Below, in pieces: positions 15,515-24,868 of a stretch of DNA of 64,000 nt. This DNA comes from Bacillota bacterium. GTDB lineage: Bacteria; Bacillota; Clostridia; Oscillospirales; Oscillospiraceae. Every line of letters starts with the position of its first letter. Positions within the stretch are counted from its first letter, which is position 1. Below the pieces are notes generated by a model. That model ran no database searches, had not been told where the DNA came from, and worked only from the letters and a program-made list of their open reading frames with translations. The position numbers and the translations under genes are program-made. Location: positions 1 through 64,000 of the forward strand of contig JAEWKA010000008.1 of NCBI GenBank assembly GCA_023386265.1, written 5' to 3'.

Positions 15515-16549
15515 ATGAATATTGTTGTTTTGTGCGGCGGCATCAGCACAGAAAGAGACGTTTCCATCACAAGCGGAACCATGGTCGCAAAAGCTCTTCG
15601 CGAGCGCGGTCATAAGGTCGTACTGCTGGATTCGTTTTTCGGCTGCACGGAAACATATGAAAAGCCCGAGGACCTGTTCGCTCGCGAAATTCGTCAGGAA
15701 ACAATTCCCGTAGGAGAAAAGGAGCCGGACATCGAAAAAATCAAGGCTCTTCGGAATCAGGACAACGAAAGCAGCCTCGGAAACAACGTACTCGAGATTT
15801 GCCGAGCGGCAGACATCACCTTCTTCGCTCTCCACGGAGATGAGGGCGAAAACGGCAAGCTACAGGCGGCGTTCGACGTTGCAGGAATCAAATATACCGG
15901 CAGCGGCTATCTCGGCAGCGCGCTCGCCATGAATAAATCGCTTTCCAAAAAGCTCTTTGAGTGCTCCGGCATTCTCACTCCCGCAGGTATAACGGTTTAC
16001 GCGGGCGAGGCACCCTATGCGGACGTCGGCTTCCCCTGCGTCGTCAAGCCCTGCTCCGGCGGCTCAAGCGTCGGCACCTCAATTGTAAAAAGCCGCGAAG
16101 AATACGACTCCGCTCTAGAGCTTTCGTTCAAGTATGAGCGTGCTGTCATCGTCGAGCAGTACATCAAGGGGCGCGAGCTGACCGTCGGCGTGATGGACGG
16201 AAAAGCGATGCCCGTCATTGAAATCATCCCTAAGGAAGGCTTCTACGACTATAAAAACAAGTATCAGGCGGGACTGACCACCGAGCTCTGCCCCGCTCCC
16301 ATAAGCGACGAAATTACCGAGAAAGTCCAGCGTTTGAGTGAAAAAGTAAACGAAGTCCTTATGATAGACGCATATTGCCGTGTTGATCTTCTTATGAACG
16401 ACAAAAATGATCTTTTCTGTCTGGAGGCAAACACGCTCCCCGGCATGACGCCGACGAGCCTTATTCCGCAGATGGCGCAGGCTCAGGGCAAGAGCTTCGG
16501 TGAGCTTTGCGACGAAATCATTGATGTATCGATGAAGAAATACCGTTAG
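15515..16549 (+). CDS. ddl: D-alanine--D-alanine ligase
   Basis: A 344-residue ATP-grasp ligase joining two D-Ala for peptidoglycan. It has the N-terminal GGISTERDVS loop, LHGDEGENGKLQ, the ATP-grasp KPCSGGSSVGTSIV loop and the omega-loop FYDYKNKY with the Tyr typical of D-Ala-D-Ala rather than D-Ala-D-Lac ligases, plus the metal-binding EANTLPGMTPTS. AGGAGG ribosome site. The next gene, murF, uses its product; they form an operon with a 14-nt gap. Confidence 0.95.
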   Translation: MNIVVLCGGISTERDVSITSGTMVAKALRERGHKVVLLDSFFGCTETYEKPEDLFAREIRQETIPVGEKEPDIEKIKALRNQDNESSLGNNVLEICRAADITFFALHGDEGENGKLQAAFDVAGIKYTGSGYLGSALAMNKSLSKKLFECSGILTPAGITVYAGEAPYADVGFPCVVKPCSGGSSVGTSIVKSREEYDSALELSFKYERAVIVEQYIKGRELTVGVMDGKAMPVIEIIPKEGFYDYKNKYQAGLTTELCPAPISDEITEKVQRLSEKVNEVLMIDAYCRVDLLMNDKNDLFCLEANTLPGMTPTSLIPQMAQAQGKSFGELCDEIIDVSMKKYR

Positions 16550-16563
16550 AGGTTTTACGCCTG

Positions 16564-17925
16564 ATGAAAAATCTGACCATAGAAAACATCATATCCGCGG
16601 TAAACGGGGAGTATTTCAGCGACGCTTCCCTTCTCAAAAAGGAAATTTCGTCCGTTACGACGGACAGCCGCGCCGTTACTAAGGATTGTCTTTTTGCCGC
16701 CATTAAGGGCGAGAACAGCGACGGGCACGACTATATCAGCACCGCGATCGATAAGGGCGCGCTAATCGCTATCGGCGAACGTTTGCCTGATGACCGTGCG
16801 CTTCCCTTCATTCTTGTTGAAAATACTGTCACGGCTCTCGGCGATCTTGCCGCCTTCTACCGCCGCCAATTTGACATTCCTGTTCTCGGTATTACCGGCA
16901 GCGTCGGAAAGACAACGGCGAAGGAAATGGTTTCAGCGGTGCTTTCGCGCAGGTTCAAGGTGCATAGGACCCCGAAAAACCTCAACAACGAACTCGGCGT
17001 ACCGCTTACGCTTTTCGGGCTTGACAAAAGCCATGAGTTCGCTGTTATCGAAATGGGCATATCGCACTTCGGCGAAATGACAAGGCTCGCGGAAATCGTC
17101 CGCCCTGATATGGCGCTCTACACCACAATAGGCTTTGCGCATCTCGAATTTCTTGGAGATTTTGACGGCGTTCTGAAAGCCAAAACCGAAATGCTTGAGT
17201 ATCTTCCCGAAAACGGTGTTGTTTTCGTTAACGGCGACGATGAGACTCTTCGGAAGCTCTCCTACAAACAAAAAATCTGCCGCTACGGTGTTTCGGAGGA
17301 CTGTGAGGTCACTGCCGAAAACGTGAGACTTCTCGGAACGGATGGCATGGAACTTGAGATTGTTTCCGGCTCTCGCCGTATTCCGGCTAAGATAAATTCC
17401 TTCGGCGTGCATATGGTGACAGCCGCCTTGGGCGCCGCCGCTGTCGGTCTGCAAATGGGTCTGAACGATGCGGAAATTGCCGATGGTATCGCTTCCTATG
17501 TGCCCGTCGGCAGCCGTTCGGGGATAATTGATACGGGAAAGATAATTATAATTGACGACTGCTATAACGCAAATCCCACCTCCGTCGCCGCCGCACTCGA
17601 CTCGCTCTCGCTGCTCGAAGGCAGACGGGTCTGCATCCTCGGCGACATGGGTGAGCTTGGCGATACGGCTTCAAAGCTCCACTTTGAAACGGGCGTTCAC
17701 GCCGCTGAAAAGGACATCGACCTCATTATCTGCTGCGGTGAGCTTTCTTCGAGCACAGCAGAGGGAGCAAGGTCTGAGGGCGATTCCTCAATTGTATACT
17801 TTAAGAGCAAGGAAAAACTTCTTGTGGAGCTTCCAAGACTCATCAAAAAGGGTGACTCGGTACTTGTCAAGGCCTCGCACAGTCAAAAGTTCGAGGAGCT
17901 AGTCGAGGCACTGAAAAAGCTTTAA
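16564..17925 (+). CDS. murF: UDP-MurNAc-tripeptide--D-alanyl-D-alanine ligase
   Basis: A 453-residue Mur ligase that adds the D-Ala-D-Ala dipeptide to the wall precursor. The ATP loop GITGSVGKTTAKEM is at ~108-121; NLNNELGVPLTLF, EMGISHFGEM and DDCYNANPTS are standard MurF motifs. It directly follows ddl, whose dipeptide it consumes, so product and user are coexpressed. A terminator ends the operon. Confidence 0.95.
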   Translation: MKNLTIENIISAVNGEYFSDASLLKKEISSVTTDSRAVTKDCLFAAIKGENSDGHDYISTAIDKGALIAIGERLPDDRALPFILVENTVTALGDLAAFYRRQFDIPVLGITGSVGKTTAKEMVSAVLSRRFKVHRTPKNLNNELGVPLTLFGLDKSHEFAVIEMGISHFGEMTRLAEIVRPDMALYTTIGFAHLEFLGDFDGVLKAKTEMLEYLPENGVVFVNGDDETLRKLSYKQKICRYGVSEDCEVTAENVRLLGTDGMELEIVSGSRRIPAKINSFGVHMVTAALGAAAVGLQMGLNDAEIADGIASYVPVGSRSGIIDTGKIIIIDDCYNANPTSVAAALDSLSLLEGRRVCILGDMGELGDTASKLHFETGVHAAEKDIDLIICCGELSSSTAEGARSEGDSSIVYFKSKEKLLVELPRLIKKGDSVLVKASHSQKFEELVEALKKL

Positions 17926-17935
17926 AACAATATAG

Positions 17936-17972
17936 AAGCGGACTTCGGAATCTTTCCGAAGTCCGCTTTGTG
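17936..17972 (+). terminator. Terminator of ddl-murF
   Basis: AGCGGACTTCGGAA / TTCCGAAGTCCGCT stem with a short loop and TTTGTG tail; it lies between convergent genes. Confidence 0.75.
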
Positions 17973-17994
17973 TATTCATTAGCAGATAGTTTTA

Positions 17995-18996
17995 TCAAGC
18001 AAGCGCCGTGTATACCATGAGCCCGACGGACAGCAGGACGAAAAGTCCCATGCCCCAGCTCACAAAAACCGTTTTGAAGCGTTCGCTCTTTGGGAGTTCC
18101 TTCGGCGTGATATAAAGAACCGCCTTTTTTCGATTTGCAATTAGCAGAACTACACCTGAGATGAATAGCGCCAGAACAGCAAGTCCGCAAAGTCCTGCTA
18201 CGATATACTGCGGCATATTGGTTGAAACAGCTTTCATCAGTTCCTCCGGATTCTCTCCGTTCAGGTTAAGCGCTCCTGTATCGGCGCTTTTTACAACAAG
18301 CTGTGCCATCAATACTCCGAAGCCGTTTATTATCGCGTGCAGAATTATGGTATAGCGCACTCTTCCGGTTCTCAGGTAAATATACGCAAACAGGCAGCCA
18401 AGCCCGAAGGCATAGAAAAACTGAGACAGATTGCCGTGGAAAAGTCCAAAGGTCAGACCGGAAACCAGTATTGCCGTACCCTCGCCGAATACGCGTATTC
18501 TGTCAATCAGCATTTTGCGGAACATGATTTCTTCCAGTATTGGAGCAATCGTCACAACAATAAGCAGTTCAATATATATACTGGAGCCTGTCATAAGCGC
18601 TTCAAGCGGGTTTGTAGGCGTTGAGCCTTTCAGCGCTCCTATTCCGGCGTTCACCAAGGTTCCGATGATATTCCCGATGTACATAACGGCAAAACTCATG
18701 GCAAGAAATGCTACGAGCTTTCCGAAACTCAGCTTTTTTTGCGGTACTGTCAGCTTCGGAAGCGGTTTGATAATAAGGTACCCGATTGGAATGGCAACAA
18801 AATAAAGAGGGAGAAAACTCATCGCCCAGATGAACCACGATTCTCCGTACAGTGCAGGCATAAAAACAGCCGCACCCCCAGCGATGACGATTTGCATAAA
18901 TGTGGTTATGCCCAAAATGGCAAAGAGCGTCCATCCGACCCTTGAATAAGGCGGCTTTTCGACACTTGCGATGTAAGTATTTGTTGTTTCGTCCAT
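17995..18996 (-). CDS. CPBP family intramembrane metalloprotease
   Basis: A 333-residue membrane protein with about eight hydrophobic segments. CPBP/Abi motifs are present: EEIMFRKMLI (~153-162), FGLFHGN (~190) and the C-terminal YTIILHAIINGFG. In eukaryotes the family (Rce1) trims prenylated proteins; in bacteria it is linked to bacteriocin immunity and membrane protein processing. Upstream spacing and context give no partner. Confidence 0.85.
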   Translation of the reverse strand: MDETTNTYIASVEKPPYSRVGWTLFAILGITTFMQIVIAGGAAVFMPALYGESWFIWAMSFLPLYFVAIPIGYLIIKPLPKLTVPQKKLSFGKLVAFLAMSFAVMYIGNIIGTLVNAGIGALKGSTPTNPLEALMTGSSIYIELLIVVTIAPILEEIMFRKMLIDRIRVFGEGTAILVSGLTFGLFHGNLSQFFYAFGLGCLFAYIYLRTGRVRYTIILHAIINGFGVLMAQLVVKSADTGALNLNGENPEELMKAVSTNMPQYIVAGLCGLAVLALFISGVVLLIANRKKAVLYITPKELPKSERFKTVFVSWGMGLFVLLSVGLMVYTALA

Positions 18997-19188
18997 ATTG
19001 CCTCCATCATCTTCGATTTCTGTCCGCTTAAATTAAATATACTAGAATAAAGCTAAAATGTCAAAAGACTTCCGAGTACGCCACCAAAGTCCTTTATTTC
19101 TTAGTATGATTTCAAGCTGTATTTCAGAATATTTCTTGATAGTTAAGCGAAATTTACAGTATATTCATCTTTGCGCTATTAAATGGTG

Positions 19189-19224
19189 TTGACTTTAATA
19201 TTCCATTGTATATACTTTAATATT
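19189..19224 (+). promoter_or_regulatory. ABC exporter promoter with overlapping direct repeats
   Basis: TTGACT (19189-19194), 16-bp spacer, TATACT (19211-19216). An 11-bp direct repeat ACTTTAATATT occurs at 19192-19202 and 19214-19224, 22 bp apart, each overlapping one promoter box: a possible operator. Confidence 0.5.
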
Positions 19225-19267
19225 GTTTAACTCTCTGATTTCAAACAGGTTTTGAAAGGATCATTCT

Positions 19268-21031
19268 ATGCTTAAACTTCTCAAGCGCTTTTCTTTGCGC
19301 CAATGGCTCATGTCAGCCATCTGCACCGTTTTGGTTGCTTTTCAGGTCTGGCTGGATTTAAAGCTCCCTGACTATATGAAGGAAATAACCCTTCTGGTTC
19401 AGACTTCGGGAAGTGAAATGTCCGACATCTGGCTCGCAGGAGGGAAAATGCTCCTTTGCGCTCTCGGAAGCCTTGCGTCATCAATTATCGTTGCCTTTCT
19501 CGCTGCGCGCATTGCGGCGAGTTTTTCGCAAAAGCTCCGACTTTCAATCTTCAAAAAAGTGCAGTCCTTCTCGCTCGGCGAGATTAATAAGTTTTCAACG
19601 CCCAGCCTTATAACCCGCTCAACCAACGATGTGACTCAAGTCCAGATGCTGATTGCAATGGGTCTTCAAATCATGATTAAAGCACCGATTATGGCTGTTT
19701 GGGCAATCTTTAAAATTGCGGGCAAAGGCACCGAGTGGACCATGGCAACCGGCTTTATGATACTCTTTATGCTCATTGTCATCATCACGATATCCGCACT
19801 TGCACTGCCGCGTTTCAGACGTATCCAGACACTTACGGACAGTCTGAACCGCATCACAAGAGAAAATTTGACAGGACTCCGCGTAGTTCGAGCTTATAAC
19901 GCCGAGGATTTCCAGGGAAGGAAATTCGACGTTGCAAACAGCGACCTGACAAATACTTATTTGTTTACCTCGCGTCTCATGGCGGCTATTATGCCCTGCA
20001 TGACAATTGTTATGAACGGGCTGACTCTTTCGGTTTATTGGATTGGCGCTTCGCTTATCGACAATGCAGGTATGATGGAAAAAATGACGCTGTTTTCGAA
20101 TATGGTCGTCTTCTCACAATATGCCATGCAGGTCGTCATCGCGTTTATGATGCTAACTATGATTTTCATCATGCTGCCGCGTGTTTCGGTCTCCGCGAAG
20201 AGAATAAACGAGGTCTTGGAAACAAAGAGCGCTGTTCAGGATGGTCCGGGAGCGAAAGCGGTGACTGGCGTTCGAGACGAAATTGAGTTTAAAAACGTAA
20301 GCTTCAAATATCCCGGCGCCGAGGATTATGTTGTTCGTAACGTGAGCTTCAAAGCGACCAAGGGCGAAACAATTGCTTTCATCGGTTCGACCGGCAGCGG
20401 TAAATCGACAATCATAAACCTCCTCCCCCGATTCTATGACGCGACGGAGGGCGAGGTCCTGATTGACGGCGTTGACGTGCGCGAATATACGCAGAAACAG
20501 CTTAGAAATAAGCTTGGCTATATCCCTCAGCGCTCCGTACTCTTCACAGGCACTGTCGCCTCAAACGTGGCTTACGGTGACAACGGCGAAGGCGAAAAAA
20601 CCGAGGTAATGATTAAAAAAGCAGTCGAAATTGCGCAGAGCGCTGATTTCGTCGATCAGATGCCCGAGGGCTACGACTCTTCAATTTCACAGGGAGGTAC
20701 GAACGTGTCCGGCGGTCAGAAGCAGAGGCTCTGCATCGCACGCGCTGTCTGCCGAAACCCCGAAATCTTCATTTTCGACGACTCGTTCTCTGCATTGGAC
20801 TTCAAAACCGATAGAAACCTGCGAATGGCTCTTAAAAAGGAGCTTGCGGGCACGACGTCCGTCATAGTCGCACAGCGCATCGGCACGATACGCGATGCTG
20901 ATAAGATAATCGTCCTCGAAAACGGCGAGGTCAACGGTATCGGCACGCACAGAGAGCTCATGAAGACCTGCGAGGTCTACAGAGAGATTGCCCTATCACA
21001 GCTTTCAGAGGAGGAACTGGCTAATGGATGA
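19268..21031 (+). CDS. ABC exporter half-transporter, degenerate-site subunit
   Basis: A 587-residue fusion of a six-helix type I exporter domain (~1-310) and a nucleotide-binding domain. Walker A is GSTGSGKST, the signature VSGGQKQR and the D-loop SALD, but Walker B reads IFIFDDSFS with Asp in place of the catalytic Glu, and the switch His is Gln (VAQRIGT). These are the usual changes of the non-catalytic site in heterodimeric exporters such as BmrCD or TM287/288. It overlaps the next gene by 8 nt and surely pairs with it. The substrate is probably a drug, lipid or peptide. Confidence 0.88.
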   Translation: MLKLLKRFSLRQWLMSAICTVLVAFQVWLDLKLPDYMKEITLLVQTSGSEMSDIWLAGGKMLLCALGSLASSIIVAFLAARIAASFSQKLRLSIFKKVQSFSLGEINKFSTPSLITRSTNDVTQVQMLIAMGLQIMIKAPIMAVWAIFKIAGKGTEWTMATGFMILFMLIVIITISALALPRFRRIQTLTDSLNRITRENLTGLRVVRAYNAEDFQGRKFDVANSDLTNTYLFTSRLMAAIMPCMTIVMNGLTLSVYWIGASLIDNAGMMEKMTLFSNMVVFSQYAMQVVIAFMMLTMIFIMLPRVSVSAKRINEVLETKSAVQDGPGAKAVTGVRDEIEFKNVSFKYPGAEDYVVRNVSFKATKGETIAFIGSTGSGKSTIINLLPRFYDATEGEVLIDGVDVREYTQKQLRNKLGYIPQRSVLFTGTVASNVAYGDNGEGEKTEVMIKKAVEIAQSADFVDQMPEGYDSSISQGGTNVSGGQKQRLCIARAVCRNPEIFIFDDSFSALDFKTDRNLRMALKKELAGTTSVIVAQRIGTIRDADKIIVLENGEVNGIGTHRELMKTCEVYREIALSQLSEEELANG

Positions 21032-22847
21032 CGAAAGAAAGCCCAATCCGCCACGCCGCGGCCCTATGGCTATGCAGGGTCAGTCCTTTGAAAAGCCGAG
21101 GGATTTGAAGACCGCCCTATCCCGCTTTGCCCAATTCTGCAAGCCCTATGGTTTACCTATAATCGCGGCATTCATACTTTCAGCGGCCGGCGCAATCTTT
21201 ACTATAATGGGACCCGACAAGCTCAAGCAAATAACAAACCTCATCATCTCCGGTGCTATGACCGGCATCGACCTTAAGCAGGTCGAAAAAATCGGGCTGA
21301 CGCTCGTAGTTCTTTACGGTACAGGCGCGCTCTTCTCTTATTGTCAGGGTTTCATCATGGCGTCCGTAACACAAAAACTCTCAAAATCAATGCGGGCACA
21401 GATAGGTGAAAAGATTAACCGTCTGCCGCTGAAATACTTTGACAAGGTCAGCTTCGGTGACGTATTGAGTCGCGTTACAAACGACGTTGACACTATCGGT
21501 CAGACCCTCAATATGAGCGTCGGTCAGCTCACGAGCGCCGCCGCCCTCTTCCTTGGCTCGCTCATCATGATGCTCTATACAAACCTGATTTTAACAGGCG
21601 TTGCAATCGCTTCTTCAATTATCGGTTTTAGCGTCATGATGACCATCATGATGCGCTCCCAGAAGCATTTTAAGCGTCAGCAGCGCGAGCTCGGTAGAAT
21701 TAACGGCCTTGTCGAGGAAGTGTATTCGGGGCTAAACATAGTCAGAGCCTATAACGGTGAGAAGCAGTCGGAAGAATCCTTCAGCGGGATGAACAACAAC
21801 CTTTTCCAGAGCGCCTGGAAGTCACAGTTCGTTTCCGGAATTATGATGCCGCTCATGAATTTTATTGGCAACTTCGGCTATGTATCTGTCTGCGTTGTGG
21901 GCGGAGCGTTGGCGATGAGCGGAAAAATCGAGTTCGGTGTAATAGTTGCCTTCATGATATATATCCGTCTTTTCACCCAGCCCCTGGCTCAGCTTGCCCA
22001 GTCTCTTACAACTCTGCAGTCCACCGCGGCGGCTTCCGAGCGTGTGTTCGACTTCCTTGATGAGGAAGAGCTTTCTCCCGAGACGCAGGACGCAATCTCC
22101 TCCCATACTTCAAAGGGCGAGGTCGAGTTCCGCGACGTCAAATTCAGCTACAACCCTGACCGCGAGATTATCAAGGACTTTACGGCGAAGGTTGAACGCG
22201 GTCAAAAGATTGCAATCGTAGGGCCGACCGGCAGCGGAAAGACGACCATTGTCAATCTGCTCATGCGTTTCTACGAGCTAAACGGCGGCGAAATCCTTAT
22301 CGACGGTATCCCGATAAGTAAGATGACAAGGCAGTGCGTCCACGAACAGTTCTGCATGGTTTTGCAGGACACCTGGCTGTTCGAGGGCACGATACGCGAA
22401 AACATCGTCTACAGTAAAGAAAATGTCACCGACGAGGAGGTCACTCGAGCCTGCAAGGCTGTTGGACTCCACCACTACATCCGAACCCTGCCGGACGGCT
22501 ACAACACCGTCCTCGGCGACAACGCCAGCCTTTCCGCGGGTCAGCGCCAGCTTCTCACGATTGCCCGCGCGATTATAGAGAACGCTCCTCTGCTCATTCT
22601 GGACGAGGCGACAAGCTCGGTCGATACGCGCACGGAAATTCAGATACAGCGCGCCATGGAAAAGCTCACGGAGGGTCGTACCTCGTTTATAATCGCGCAC
22701 AGACTGTCAACAATAAAGAGCGCCGACCTCATCCTCGTCATGCGCGACGGCTGCATAGTCGAGCGCGGAACTCACGAGGAGCTTCTGGGGCAGGGCGGCT
22801 TCTACGCGGAACTCTACAACAGCCAGTTCGATGACGATATTGCTTAA
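21024..22847 (+). CDS. ABC exporter half-transporter, catalytic subunit
   Basis: A 607-residue partner of the preceding gene. N-terminal Pro/Arg-rich cytoplasmic tail, six TM helices (~50-345), then an NBD with Walker A GPTGSGKTT, signature LSAGQRQ, canonical Walker B LLILDEATSSVD and switch His in IIAHRLST. The start is the ATG at 21024 with GAGGAGGA upstream inside the end of the first gene; the frame is open earlier but this start gives the coupled overlap expected for a heterodimer. Confidence 0.88.
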   Translation: MDDERKPNPPRRGPMAMQGQSFEKPRDLKTALSRFAQFCKPYGLPIIAAFILSAAGAIFTIMGPDKLKQITNLIISGAMTGIDLKQVEKIGLTLVVLYGTGALFSYCQGFIMASVTQKLSKSMRAQIGEKINRLPLKYFDKVSFGDVLSRVTNDVDTIGQTLNMSVGQLTSAAALFLGSLIMMLYTNLILTGVAIASSIIGFSVMMTIMMRSQKHFKRQQRELGRINGLVEEVYSGLNIVRAYNGEKQSEESFSGMNNNLFQSAWKSQFVSGIMMPLMNFIGNFGYVSVCVVGGALAMSGKIEFGVIVAFMIYIRLFTQPLAQLAQSLTTLQSTAAASERVFDFLDEEELSPETQDAISSHTSKGEVEFRDVKFSYNPDREIIKDFTAKVERGQKIAIVGPTGSGKTTIVNLLMRFYELNGGEILIDGIPISKMTRQCVHEQFCMVLQDTWLFEGTIRENIVYSKENVTDEEVTRACKAVGLHHYIRTLPDGYNTVLGDNASLSAGQRQLLTIARAIIENAPLLILDEATSSVDTRTEIQIQRAMEKLTEGRTSFIIAHRLSTIKSADLILVMRDGCIVERGTHEELLGQGGFYAELYNSQFDDDIA

Positions 22848-22899
22848 GGTAAATGATCCGCACATCTGCGGACCCATCACAGATTGAAGGTTAATGAGC

Positions 22900-23304
22900 A
22901 TGAGAAACAAATTCGCAAAATTCATGTACGGACGCTACGGACTGGACGAACTTTCAAAGTTCCTGTCCACCGCATCGCTTGTCGTCATAATCGTGTCCAT
23001 GTTTTTGTCTCAGACGGCAAAAACAGCCGTTTTCCTGGTCGCGATTGCGCTGCTTTTCTATTCCTATTTTCGTATATTCTCAAAGAACTATGAGAAGCGG
23101 CGCGCGGAAAACGCAAGGTTCCTAAAATTCAAGCAGCCAATAACGGACAGTTTCAGACTTCGCCGTGAAATGTGGAAACAGCGCAAGGAGTATCGGTTTT
23201 TCAAGTGTCCCTCCTGCAAGGCCGTTCTGCGTGTTCCGAAAAGAAAGGGAAAGATACGCGTAGTGTGCAAAAAGTGCGGCACTGCGTTCGAAAAAAAGAC
23301 CTGA
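22900..23304 (+). CDS. Small membrane protein with C-terminal zinc ribbon
   Basis: A 134-residue protein starting MRNKFAKFMYGRYGLDELS, two hydrophobic stretches (~20-38 and 42-58), a basic helical linker, and a zinc ribbon CPSCK...CKKCG near the end. The start at 22900 has GAAGG at a better distance than the ATG two codons earlier. It is followed within 13 nt by the DUF5685 gene and then a DnaJ gene. The three look like one operon of unknown function. Confidence 0.65.
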   Translation: MRNKFAKFMYGRYGLDELSKFLSTASLVVIIVSMFLSQTAKTAVFLVAIALLFYSYFRIFSKNYEKRRAENARFLKFKQPITDSFRLRREMWKQRKEYRFFKCPSCKAVLRVPKRKGKIRVVCKKCGTAFEKKT

Positions 23305-23317
23305 CAGGGGTGATGGT

Positions 23318-24160
23318 TTGTTCGGTTATGTAATTGCTAACAGCGAAAGTCTTTCTGAAGAAGATAAAGCGCGATACAAAGCGGTCTACTGTGGGCTCTG
23401 CCGCGCACTTAAAACTCGGCACGGTCACTTTGGTCGCCTCGCGCTCAATTACGATATGACCTTCCTCATTCTCGTTTTAAACTCGCTTTATGAGCCTGAA
23501 ATGTCGAAAGGTGAAGAACGCTGCTTGGTGCACCCGTGCTTAAAGCACTGCTTCGTCTCGAGCGATATAGCGGACTATGCTGCCGACATGAATGTCGCTT
23601 TGGCCTATTTGAACCAGCTAGACAACTGGCACGATGACAGTAACCTTTTAAGTCTCATTTATGCGCGCATACTAAAGAAAAAATATGTTGCGATCAAGGC
23701 GAGATACCCGCGCCAGTGCGAGGCGATGGAGAGCTGTATAAAAAGGCTTTCGGAGCTGGAGAAATCCGGTACACAGGATCCGGACGCCGCGTCCCATTGC
23801 TTCGGCGAGCTGATGGGCGAAGTCTTTGTTCTTCGCGAGGATAGGTGGGCGGCCCCCCTTCGGGCGATGGCCTCCTCTCTCGGAGAATTCATCTATATAT
23901 CGGACGCGGTGGTCGACCTTCCTCGCGACATAAAAAAGCTTCGCTATAATCCGCTTACCGATTTGAAGAATGCGGGGCGCAGTGAGCTCTACTTTAAGGA
24001 CATATTGACAATGCTAATTGGAAACTGTACGATGGATTTCGAAAAACTTCCTCTTGTCGAGGATGTATCCATAATGCGGAATATTCTGTATTCCGGAGTG
24101 TGGACAAAATACGAGCTTGCGCAGGCTAAAAAAGCGAAGCTAAAAGGAGATAAGCGCTAA
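23318..24160 (+). CDS. DUF5685 family protein
   Basis: A 280-residue soluble protein with the family start MFGYVIANSESLSEEDKARYKAVYCGLCRAL. Cysteines at CGLC and the CLVHPCLKHC region could bind metal; the rest is helical. DUF5685 has no established function. It starts at TTG after GGGGTGATGG and its stop overlaps the DnaJ start by one base, so the two are translated in coupled fashion. Confidence 0.75.
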   Translation: MFGYVIANSESLSEEDKARYKAVYCGLCRALKTRHGHFGRLALNYDMTFLILVLNSLYEPEMSKGEERCLVHPCLKHCFVSSDIADYAADMNVALAYLNQLDNWHDDSNLLSLIYARILKKKYVAIKARYPRQCEAMESCIKRLSELEKSGTQDPDAASHCFGELMGEVFVLREDRWAAPLRAMASSLGEFIYISDAVVDLPRDIKKLRYNPLTDLKNAGRSELYFKDILTMLIGNCTMDFEKLPLVEDVSIMRNILYSGVWTKYELAQAKKAKLKGDKR

Positions 24161-24807
24161 TGTCATCAGATCCATACAAAGTCCTCGGCGTTTCTCCCGA
24201 CGCAAGCGACGAAGAGATTAAAAAAGCCTACCGCTCACTGGCTAAAAAATATCACCCCGATGTGAATCCGGGCAATAAGGATGCTGAGCGCAGAATGAAC
24301 GATATAAACGCCGCCTATGACCAAATCAAGAACCCCCAGCAAAACGTTGGTTCCTCAAGTGGTTTCGGAGGCTTCGGCGGTTTCAGCTCATATACGAGAT
24401 ACGGCGCAGGTCAAGGCTTCGGCGGCTTCCATTCCGAGCAGGAGGACGAGTCGACATCTTTGCGCGCCGCGATGAATTACATTAGAGCGGGTCACTATCG
24501 TGAAGCGCTCACAGCGCTTGAGGGTGTGCCGGTTTCCGAGCGAAACGCACGTTGGCATTATCTTTGCGCCTTCGCAAACTACGGGCTCGGCAACAGGATT
24601 GTGGCTCTTGAGCACGCAGAGACCGCTGTTAGGTTCGAACCTAGTAACATGGAATACCGCAGCCTTCTCGAAGAAATTCAGCAGGGCGGCAGCTTCTACC
24701 GCGGTTTCACTCAGGGCTTCCCAAAAGCCGGTTTCGGTGGTGGTGGCTTGTGCTTGGGGCTGTGTCTTGCAAACTTACTCTGCCGCTTCTGCTCCTGCGG
24801 AATATAA
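24160..24807 (+). CDS. J-domain (DnaJ-like) protein
   Basis: A 215-residue protein with an N-terminal J domain (HPD motif in KKYHPDVNPG, residues ~31-40) that would stimulate a DnaK/Hsp70 ATPase. A Gly/Phe-rich stretch (~68-90) is followed by a helical TPR-like part (~100-175) and a short Gly/Cys/Leu tail (GGGGLCLGLCLANLLCRFCSCGI) that could be a zinc site or membrane insert. It is not a full DnaJ (no central zinc-finger domain). It is coupled to the DUF5685 gene, hinting at a dedicated chaperone partner. Confidence 0.8.
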   Translation: MSSDPYKVLGVSPDASDEEIKKAYRSLAKKYHPDVNPGNKDAERRMNDINAAYDQIKNPQQNVGSSSGFGGFGGFSSYTRYGAGQGFGGFHSEQEDESTSLRAAMNYIRAGHYREALTALEGVPVSERNARWHYLCAFANYGLGNRIVALEHAETAVRFEPSNMEYRSLLEEIQQGGSFYRGFTQGFPKAGFGGGGLCLGLCLANLLCRFCSCGI

Positions 24808-24832
24808 GACCTAATAAATTTAATACTGTAAA

Positions 24833-24868
24833 ACAAAAAGGAATGCGGTTTTAGCATTCCTTTTTCTG
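24833..24868. terminator. Bidirectional terminator
   Basis: AAAAAGGAATGC / GCATTCCTTTTT stem with 7-nt loop between convergent genes. Confidence 0.85.
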
